Below, piece by piece: positions 19,522-24,156 of a stretch of 24,156 nucleotides of DNA; the stretch's first letter is position 1, and every line of letters begins with the position of its first letter. The notes below the pieces were generated by a model. It was not told the DNA's origin. It saw only the letters and a program-made list of their open reading frames with translations, and did no database searches. The stretch lies in IMG/VR virus record IMGVR_UViG_3300023174_000619, positions 1 through 24,156 of that record. One strand, given 5' to 3'. This DNA comes from a virus. A program made the position numbers and the translations under genes.

Positions 19522-20117
19522 GGCTTGGAAAACACGATTTCTTTTTTTTGATCTTGATATTTGCCTTTCCTATCTTGATAAGACACATCGCAAGGATTGC
19601 CACGGTAAAACAAAAGTTGTGTAATGCCTTCGTCGGCGTAGATACGATTAAACAAGCCAGTGCAATTGCTGATTTCTAACGTAAGGTAACCCTCCCAACC
19701 AGCTTCGGCTGGTGTAATGTTTACCAGGATTCCTGAGCGTGCGTAAGTAGATTTGCCAACTGCAACCACTGTCACATCCCTGGGAAGTGCAATCCGTTCT
19801 TGCGCAACACCAAGGCAGTAGCCATATGGAGGTAAAATAAAATACTGACCTTTTTCATCTTCTAGCAACTCCGCATTTGTAAGGATATCAGCATCAAAAT
19901 TTTTGGGATCACAATCTCCTTTTTGAATACGGCCAAAAATCAGGCATTGCTTAGGAGATAGGCGAATGTCGTATCCATACGAGCTAAGGCCATAGCTCAA
20001 AATACGGCGGCCATTTACTTCACTCAAGAGCTTGTCTTGGAAGGGGCTAATCATTCCTTCACTCAATGCCAGTTCTTTAATTTCCCTGTCGCAAAGGATG
20101 CTCATCAGTGTTTCCAT
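19518..20117 (-). CDS. dcd: dCTP deaminase
   Basis: This 199-residue enzyme converts dCTP to dUTP (or onward to dUMP if bifunctional), feeding thymidylate synthesis and helping the phage raise dTTP. It shows the family signatures in order: ILCDREIKEL, ISPFQDKL, RRILSYGLSSYGYDIRLSPK (residues 37-56), ILPPYGY, GKSTYARSGILVNITPAEAG (121-140), WEGYLTLEISN with the catalytic-position Glu148, IYADEGITQLLFYRG and SYQDRKGKYQDQKK near the C-terminus, where substrate phosphate contacts and the closing lid are expected. Length is normal for the family. Two ATG starts four codons apart are possible (20117 and 20105); MSILCDREIK from the second is closer to the family start. It heads the overlap with the small helical gene downstream. 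Confidence 0.93.
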   Translation of the reverse strand: METLMSILCDREIKELALSEGMISPFQDKLLSEVNGRRILSYGLSSYGYDIRLSPKQCLIFGRIQKGDCDPKNFDADILTNAELLEDEKGQYFILPPYGYCLGVAQERIALPRDVTVVAVGKSTYARSGILVNITPAEAGWEGYLTLEISNCTGLFNRIYADEGITQLLFYRGNPCDVSYQDRKGKYQDQKKEIVFSKP

Positions 20118-20124
20118 TCATTTT

Positions 20125-20139
20125 TAGTCTACAAGACTA
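20125..20139 (-). other. Small hairpin between methylase-like gene and dcd
   Basis: TAGTCT-ACA-AGACTA is a perfect 6-bp stem with a 3-nt loop that covers the stop codon of the methylase-like gene. No T-run follows on the minus strand, so it is not a terminator; it may be incidental. Confidence 0.25.
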
Positions 20140-20721
20140 GCAAACGACCCGCCCCTTCTCTCCATAAATATTGACAAATCTTTCAGTTGCGTAACCCGTG
20201 TTTTGTTTGGGTTGCAAGTACACGACAAAACATGTGCCAGTTTTGTGGGTGCCCATGCCCTCACTTGAGTTCATCTTTAAGATGGGTGGAGTTTTTAGGA
20301 AACAAATGGGAAAGTCAAAAATTCGCTGGTCATAACGAAGCATGTCCGTACAGTTTGTAAAGTACACAGCTTCGGTTACCACATCAGCTACCCACAGTTT
20401 GTAAAGTTTTTTAAACCAAACAGAATGAGATGAGATTAACGAAGGTGACGATGCACGCGTCAATTTCCATTTATCTAACTCTTTATTAAAAAAGTAGGCG
20501 CCACTTGGTGGAAATAGATACACTTTTCCTGCCCATTCTTGGACATTTAAACCGTCATCTTGTGGCGTATAAATTTTATCGGCACAAACAAACTCATTTG
20601 CTATTTTTGAGCTGGCCGGATCCAGGTCAATGTTTCCCATTAAAGAATGCACTGAGCATACGAGATCCGTATTGGTGATTAGTTCACGGTCCTCAACTCT
20701 ATTGCGAAAAGCTTTTTTCAT
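20137..20721 (-). CDS. Phage Dam-type N6-adenine methylase family protein with altered catalytic motif
   Basis: This 194-residue protein matches the phage DNA N-6-adenine-methyltransferase family: LMGNIDLDPASSKIANEFVC (residues 27-46), IYTPQDDGLNVQEWAGKVYL, and later WFKKLYKLWVADVVTEAVYF and MLRYDQRIFDFPICF. The family transfers methyl from SAM to adenine N6. The expected catalytic (N/D)PPY after the GKV-Y strand is here FPPS (residues 70-73), so the Asn that positions the amino group and the stacking Tyr are both replaced. The protein may be inactive, or act as a DNA-binding or base-recognition protein, or the sequence may belong to a divergent cyanophage subgroup. Start ATG lies within the ATGA overlap with the upstream gene. 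Confidence 0.75.
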   Translation of the reverse strand: MKKAFRNRVEDRELITNTDLVCSVHSLMGNIDLDPASSKIANEFVCADKIYTPQDDGLNVQEWAGKVYLFPPSGAYFFNKELDKWKLTRASSPSLISSHSVWFKKLYKLWVADVVTEAVYFTNCTDMLRYDQRIFDFPICFLKTPPILKMNSSEGMGTHKTGTCFVVYLQPKQNTGYATERFVNIYGEKGRVVC

Positions 20722-21107
20722 TGGCTTTCCGATTGCTGGTTATAGTCTATTTCCAAATAGCGAATGCCTTCCTCATCGTTAATGATGTAACCAGCTTTTT
20801 CTTCTGGATTAATTTTTTGCGCGGACCCCAGGATGCGTCTAAATGTTTCGGCTAGGTCTCCGTTGTTTTCATGTTCACACGCTTCTTCTGCGGAATGCAG
20901 CTCTTTGAGTGTAAGAAAAAACATTGAACGGTCTTGGTTGGACGGTTGAAAACACATTACACCAGGCCCCTCTGCTTCCCAGAAGCGGTTGTAGACCGTA
21001 GCCAGATCACCCAATACAAGCTTGACAACAGCATCAAGCATTTTTCCGCTTGTCTCATCGACTTTTCCGTCAAGGGCTTGGGCAATTAACTTCTCTCGGC
21101 GGCTCAT
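20718..21107 (-). CDS. Unassigned acidic protein in minus-strand block
   Basis: This 129-residue protein starts at ATG 21107 with AAGGA about 10 nt upstream, inside the end of the preceding gene (38-nt overlap), and its stop overlaps the methylase start by ATGA. The first 45 residues form helices (MSRREKLIAQALDGKVDETS, then MLDAVVKLVLGDLATVYNRF). The middle is SNQDRSMFFLTLKELHSAEE, and the C-terminus is acidic (IINDEEGIRYLEIDYNQQSE). No catalytic motif is recognised. Tight coupling on both sides suggests a replication, modification or regulatory role shared with its neighbours, which is inference only. Confidence 0.55.
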   Translation of the reverse strand: MSRREKLIAQALDGKVDETSGKMLDAVVKLVLGDLATVYNRFWEAEGPGVMCFQPSNQDRSMFFLTLKELHSAEEACEHENNGDLAETFRRILGSAQKINPEEKAGYIINDEEGIRYLEIDYNQQSESQ

Positions 21108-21561
21108 GGGGAATCAATCCTTGTTTGTAAAGTGCTTCTGTCAGCTTAGGCAAAGGCTGGTAAACAACGACAAGTTTTCCAAGGACTCCTCGTTTTTTAA
21201 CAAGCTTTCCATTTTCATCTTTTAGCTTATCAAATTCTCCAGCACGAATCAAATATTCTGCTACACAACGTAACCGACGTTTAAGGGGCAGTTCAGCTTG
21301 TGGGAACTTACCACAGATTGTGTCGGGGACTAAATCTTTAAACGCTACTCGCAAGCGATTGGCAAGCGTCATTCCAGAATTGATGTCTTCTTCCTCAAAT
21401 TTTTTAAGGTTTTCTAAATAACGACGCAGGCACCCGTCATCAAAAGAGCCAAAAGGAGGCAGGAAATCCTCCAGTTGAAGCACCAGGGACTGCGGCAGCA
21501 ATTGAGAATGATTCTCAACTGTGACGTCATCTATTACAATGTCTTGAAACCTAGCCGTCAC
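21070..21561 (-). CDS. Unassigned helical protein in minus-strand block
   Basis: This 163-residue protein begins at GTG 21561 with AAGGA a usable distance upstream, overlapping the end of the HTH gene by 11 nt. The N-terminus is acidic and beta-like (FQDIVIDDVTVENHSQLLPQ); residues 40-70 contain Cys and helices (FGSFDDGCLRRYLENLKKFE); residues 85-150 are basic with ELPLKRRLRCVAEYLIRAGE, a Lys-rich loop (KDENGKLVKKRGVLGK) and the strand LVVVYQPLPK, which together resemble a winged-helix DNA-binding unit. I do not recognise a family, so DNA binding is only a suggestion. The 3' end overlaps the next gene by 38 nt. Confidence 0.55.
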   Translation of the reverse strand: MTARFQDIVIDDVTVENHSQLLPQSLVLQLEDFLPPFGSFDDGCLRRYLENLKKFEEEDINSGMTLANRLRVAFKDLVPDTICGKFPQAELPLKRRLRCVAEYLIRAGEFDKLKDENGKLVKKRGVLGKLVVVYQPLPKLTEALYKQGLIPHEPPREVNCPSP

Positions 21562-21970
21562 AGTAGGTTCCTTCTCGTTTGGTAGATTGATACATCTTTG
21601 GATTTCTAATGTCCGTTACTTCTACTTCTTTTGTTTTAGCAAAAGATTGTACTAACTGCGTCCAGGGAATTCGGATGATGGCTCGTTTGTTGTTATCAAT
21701 TGCAATGTTGACGTAGTGGATGCCCTCAACCCACCCCCTGCCTTTTGCTTGTTTTCCAGCGTAAATCCAATTTCTAATTGTTTGATCAGATACGCTCAAG
21801 CGTTTGGCGCACTCTTCAGTAGAAATGTACTCATCAGTAAAAGCTTCTGGATTTAACCTACTAGTTTCTTCGGTTTGGTACTTGCTATGCCACATGGATG
21901 AAAGGATGTTTTTAATTCCTTTCAATTCATAGGCAATGTCTTCAAGTCCCTTTCGGATTCCATGGGTCAT
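21551..21970 (-). CDS. Helix-turn-helix DNA-binding protein
   Basis: This 139-residue protein begins at ATG 21970 (MTHGIRKGLEDIAYELKGIK), with an N-terminal amphipathic helix that may dimerise. Residues 46-95 form an excisionase/MerR-like helix-turn-helix: DEYISTEECAKRLSVSDQTI, RNWIYAGKQAKGRGWVEGIH, then a strand-rich wing (NKRAIIRIPW). The C-terminal 40 residues are hydrophilic. It heads the minus-strand operon that runs to dCTP deaminase and is divergent from the membrane-protein gene at 22027, so it could control this divergent promoter region. It resembles in type, not in close sequence, the 69-residue HTH protein at 11812-12021. No Shine-Dalgarno is seen. Confidence 0.7.
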   Translation of the reverse strand: MTHGIRKGLEDIAYELKGIKNILSSMWHSKYQTEETSRLNPEAFTDEYISTEECAKRLSVSDQTIRNWIYAGKQAKGRGWVEGIHYVNIAIDNNKRAIIRIPWTQLVQSFAKTKEVEVTDIRNPKMYQSTKREGTYCDG

Positions 21971-22026
21971 GGCAACACTTTGTTCTGATTTAATGCTAGT
22001 GTGTGGGAAAGCTTTTTGTTAAGTCC

Positions 22027-22422
22027 ATGGAAGAACAAATTTCTGCCAGCCAAGTGCCTCAGCAGTCCCAAGGTATTTCCCCTGAGCAGCTGGAATCGAT
22101 GAAAGCGTATGCCAGAGAACAAGCAATTAAGATGTCTTTTCAGCAGCAACCTGTTTTTCCTCAAGTGCCTCAACCACCCGTCGCTAATCTTCCGTACCAG
22201 CCTAGGCCAACCCTGGAACCAAAAGGTCCGGAAGCCTTACCTAGCGGATATATTTACATGCCTGAAACCGTTGAACCCCAGGTTGTTTATGTGCGCCGCA
22301 ACATGACTGTTGCAGAGATTTTGGTAATGACAATCCTTTCTTGTGTTATTGTTGGTGGCATTCAAGGTGCTTGGAGTTTTACTTCCAAATACCTACCGCA
22401 AATTGAAATACGGGTTAAGTAA
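22027..22422 (+). CDS. Single-pass membrane protein with Pro/Gln-rich N-terminus
   Basis: From ATG 22027 the protein has 131 residues; a GTG at 22003 would add eight. Residues 1-80 are Gln/Pro/Ser-rich (VPQQSQGISPEQLESMKAYA, FPQVPQPPVANLPYQPRPT) and look extended. Residues 97-116 form one membrane span (EILVMTILSCVIVGGIQGAW), followed by a short tail (KYLPQIEIRVK). The arrangement resembles tail-anchored or type II small phage membrane proteins; a holin or antiholin is possible since the GH24 lysozyme lacks a signal peptide, but one span near the C-terminus and a long soluble front are unusual for that. An alternative is a virion membrane-spanning protein. Divergent from the HTH gene with a 56-nt gap. 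Confidence 0.6.
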   Translation: MEEQISASQVPQQSQGISPEQLESMKAYAREQAIKMSFQQQPVFPQVPQPPVANLPYQPRPTLEPKGPEALPSGYIYMPETVEPQVVYVRRNMTVAEILVMTILSCVIVGGIQGAWSFTSKYLPQIEIRVK

Positions 22423-22439
22423 CTTGGACCACAACCCTT

Positions 22440-22460
22440 TATAATAAACTTAATAAGTTT
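22440..22460 (+). promoter_or_regulatory. TATAAT box and palindrome before tail fibre gene
   Basis: TATAAT (22440-22445) is followed directly by AAACTTA-A-TAAGTTT (22446-22460), a 7-bp inverted repeat at the expected transcription start. The GTG start at 22472 has no Shine-Dalgarno. A similar palindrome occurs before the HNH gene at 12155. Confidence 0.45.
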
Positions 22461-22471
22461 ACGTTTTATAA

Positions 22472-23986
22472 GTGGCTAACAGGCGCATAACTGAACTTCA
22501 AGAAATCGCCGGAACCGCTTTAGCGGAAGACGATTTGTTTACGGTTGTTCATGTAGGCGAAGTTGACCCTACACTTAAAAATAGAAAGTTAACTATATCT
22601 GGCACTAAAAATTACTTAAATCTTTATTATCTACCCCGTACTGGGGGGACCATTAGTGGAGCCCTTGTTGTACAAGGTAACCTCTCGGTTTCTGGTAGTG
22701 CAACTTTTGCTACAGCTACTTTTACTGGGGCGGTTACAGTTAGCTCTTTTATTGTTCAAAATAATGCAACCATTAGTGGGACACTTAGCGGTGCAACCGT
22801 TACTGGGGACTATATTCAAGGCACCAACGTCAACGGTGTCCTGGGCGCTTTCACAACAATTACCGGCGGAACAATCAATGTTACCTCTGGCAACTTTCTA
22901 CAAAAAATCAGCGGCGTAACAATTACTGGTGCATCAGGTGCTTTTAGTTCGTTAACTGGCCAAACTATTACTGGTACCACGGTAAATGTTGCATCAATCA
23001 CTGGTGATGCAGCGCAGTTTACAACTCTTACTGGTAATACTGCTGAATTCACCACAGTTACGGGAACTACCGCAACTGGAACAACAGCTAATTTCATTAC
23101 GTTCAACGGTGCATCAGGAGTATTTACTACTCAAATTTCCGGCGTAACAATTACTGGTACGACAGTTAATGCAACTACAGGTACTTTTACTTCATTAACA
23201 GGAACTACGACTACTGGTACAACTGCTAACTTTGCTAGCGGTGTATTTACTACTCAAATATCAGGCGTAACAATTACGGGTACTACTGTTGCTGCAACTA
23301 CAGGTAACTACACATCTTTGACAGGTGTAACGACTACTGGTACAACTGCTAATTTTGTTACCGTTAATGGTGCGTCAGGTATATTCACTACTAGGGTATC
23401 AGGTGCCACTGTAACTGGAACTACCGCAAGCTTTACCAGCGGCAATTTTATTGCTTTAAGTGGTACCACTACTACTGTTACATCAGGTGTGTTTAGCGCT
23501 GGCTCGGCCACGGCGCCTTCTGTTGCTGTAGGTACCGGCACCAGCAATTCACCAGGCATCTACTCTCCCGGCACAGACCAACTAGCCATCTCAACTAGTG
23601 GTACGGTGCGGTTGTTTGTGGATGCTAGTGGGAATATTGGGATGGGGGTAACGCCAATTACAAAGTTAGATCTATCTGGTAACTACTCACAGAATATCAC
23701 AGCTGTTAGCGCACTTGACATAGATCTTTCCACTTCCAATTATTTTACTAAAACAATTAACGGAAACAGTACTTTTACGGTAAGCAACACTCCATCCAGC
23801 CGAGCCTTTTCTTTTACCCTAGAACTTACTCACACTAGTGGCACTATTACATGGTTTAGCGGTGTAGAATGGCCAAACGGTACGACCCCTACATTGACCA
23901 CAGGCAAGACTCATTTGTTTATGTTTGTTACTGACGACGGGGGCACCCGTTGGCGTGCAGCTAGCCTGGTTAACTACACCAACTAA
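22472..23986 (+). CDS. Tail fibre / adhesin with beta repeats
   Basis: This 504-residue protein starts at GTG 22472. The N-terminal region ANRRITELQEIAGTALAEDD followed by LPRTGGTISGALVVQGNLSV is the typical attachment module of cyanophage fibres. Residues 75-340 are a long series of short Thr/Gly/Ser/Val units (GVTITGTTV, TGTTANF, SGVFTTQIS), predicted to form a trimeric beta-helix or beta-prism shaft. Residues 345-400 contain YSPGTDQLAISTSGTVRLFV and ASGNIGMGVTPITKLDL, a motif common before C-terminal receptor domains or chaperone sites. The last 100 residues form a separate beta domain ending FMFVTDDGGTRWRAASLVNY. It should bind the host surface. Codon use is A/T-rich and strongly repetitive. 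Confidence 0.87.
   Translation: MANRRITELQEIAGTALAEDDLFTVVHVGEVDPTLKNRKLTISGTKNYLNLYYLPRTGGTISGALVVQGNLSVSGSATFATATFTGAVTVSSFIVQNNATISGTLSGATVTGDYIQGTNVNGVLGAFTTITGGTINVTSGNFLQKISGVTITGASGAFSSLTGQTITGTTVNVASITGDAAQFTTLTGNTAEFTTVTGTTATGTTANFITFNGASGVFTTQISGVTITGTTVNATTGTFTSLTGTTTTGTTANFASGVFTTQISGVTITGTTVAATTGNYTSLTGVTTTGTTANFVTVNGASGIFTTRVSGATVTGTTASFTSGNFIALSGTTTTVTSGVFSAGSATAPSVAVGTGTSNSPGIYSPGTDQLAISTSGTVRLFVDASGNIGMGVTPITKLDLSGNYSQNITAVSALDIDLSTSNYFTKTINGNSTFTVSNTPSSRAFSFTLELTHTSGTITWFSGVEWPNGTTPTLTTGKTHLFMFVTDDGGTRWRAASLVNYTN
23107..23430 (+). repeat. Tandem 41-46-residue repeats in tail fibre
   Basis: The motif TATTTACTACTCAAAT followed by GGCGTAACAATTAC begins at 23121 and 23244 (123-nt step, 41 codons), and a third, more divergent unit starts at 23382 (138-nt step). 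DNA identity between the first two is high, so they can recombine and change fibre length. Confidence 0.75.
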
Positions 23987-23987
23987 T

Positions 23988-24156
23988 ATGAATCCCATCA
24001 CGCAAGACTTATTAAGGGGTGCCGCTGGTTCAAGTGTTCCAGCTATTGCGGTAGCACACGCCGTCACTCCTTTCATTTCTGTTTATCCATGGTCATCAGG
24101 ATTTGGTACTAAATATGCTAATCCTGCAACACTTCCCACGAGCGTTGGATATGGTG
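23988..24156 (+). CDS. Beta-propeller-like adhesin or tail protein, 3' end outside window
   Basis: ATG 23988 follows the tail fibre stop by 1 nt and the frame stays open to the window end (56 codons). It reads MNPITQDLLRGAAGSSVPAI, then AVAHAVTPFISVYPWSSGFG and TKYANPATLPTSVGYG. The unit (I/V)AVAHxxTPFIxxYPWxxGFGTKYxNPAxLPxxxGxG is the repeating blade seen in phage and metagenomic WD40-like propeller proteins. A complete propeller would continue beyond the window. It probably forms part of the same tail-tip or fibre assembly as the preceding gene. Only one blade is visible, so the fold is inferred from pattern memory. Confidence 0.65.
   Translation, partial: MNPITQDLLRGAAGSSVPAIAVAHAVTPFISVYPWSSGFGTKYANPATLPTSVGYG

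Noticed and set aside
22423-22440. GGGTT...AACCC hairpin followed by TTT as terminator after the membrane protein gene
   Set aside because: Only a 5-bp stem with a 16-17-nt loop and a three-T run; the bases are also part of the next promoter region.
22816-23559. Val/Pro-rich minus-strand frames inside the tail fibre
   Set aside because: They arise from the Thr/Gly/Ala repeat codons read backwards (PVTVVPV-type peptides) and are not genes.
1-24156. tRNA genes, CRISPR arrays, insertion sequences or an attachment site
   Set aside because: I looked in all gaps and saw no cloverleaf with a GGTTCGA-type arm, no regularly spaced repeats, no transposase or integrase motif and no tRNA fragment.

Overview
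The window reads as part of the genome of a tailed double-stranded DNA phage that infects a phycobilisome-bearing cyanobacterium, probably a Synechococcus/Cyanobium-type host. The evidence is a dense run of virion genes (portal, scaffold, major capsid protein, several further structural proteins, tail fibres), three peptidoglycan hydrolases, three HNH endonucleases, phage-type DNA and nucleotide enzymes (dCTP deaminase, Dam-type methylase relative, DUF3310), and a homologue of NblA, the phycobilisome-degradation adaptor. No tRNA, rRNA, CRISPR array, integrase or insertion sequence was seen. I saw no tape-measure-like coiled-coil protein and there are several large candidate internal or ejection proteins, so a podovirus-like particle is my guess, but morphology is not proven.

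Layout. From 1 to about 11.8 kb is a plus-strand virion cluster: portal (5' end outside the window), a scaffold-like protein overlapping it by 587 nt in another frame, major capsid protein, an abundant-looking beta-rich structural protein, a helix-hairpin-helix protein, a strong terminator, an M23 endopeptidase with rearranged motif order, a connector-like protein, a Gly/Ala-rich candidate internal protein, a tail-lysozyme protein and several unassigned proteins. An HNH gene on the opposite strand interrupts this cluster at 8.6-9.2 kb. At 11.8-12.5 kb there is a minus-strand helix-turn-helix gene with its own promoter and terminator, then a second HNH gene. From 12.5 to 16.2 kb lies one very large virion-type coding region (about 1244 aa) broken by a -1 frameshift near 13.8 kb. 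From 16.2 to 18.2 kb are small basic proteins (with a third HNH gene inserted between them), a GH24 lysozyme and the NblA homologue. From 18.2 to 22.0 kb is mostly a minus-strand metabolic and regulatory block: DUF3310, an overlapping small gene, dCTP deaminase, Dam-like methylase and helix-turn-helix protein, many with ATGA or longer overlaps. The right end returns to the plus strand with a single-pass membrane protein, a repeat-rich tail fibre and the start of a second beta-propeller-like adhesin.

Expression. The scaffold, capsid and neighbouring structural genes have strong Shine-Dalgarno sites. Most other genes lack one and instead have a TANAAT -10-like box a short distance upstream, or are coupled by TAATG or ATGA overlaps. 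Two genes (HhH protein and GH24 lysozyme) have 10-bp hairpins with 5-nt loops directly at the candidate ATG.

The points I consider most worth following are the circularly permuted M23 domain, the duplicated gene 3' end flanking the third HNH gene, the long portal/scaffold overprint, the split SWIM-like zinc motif, the frameshifted giant virion protein and the NblA gene sitting directly behind the lysozyme gene.
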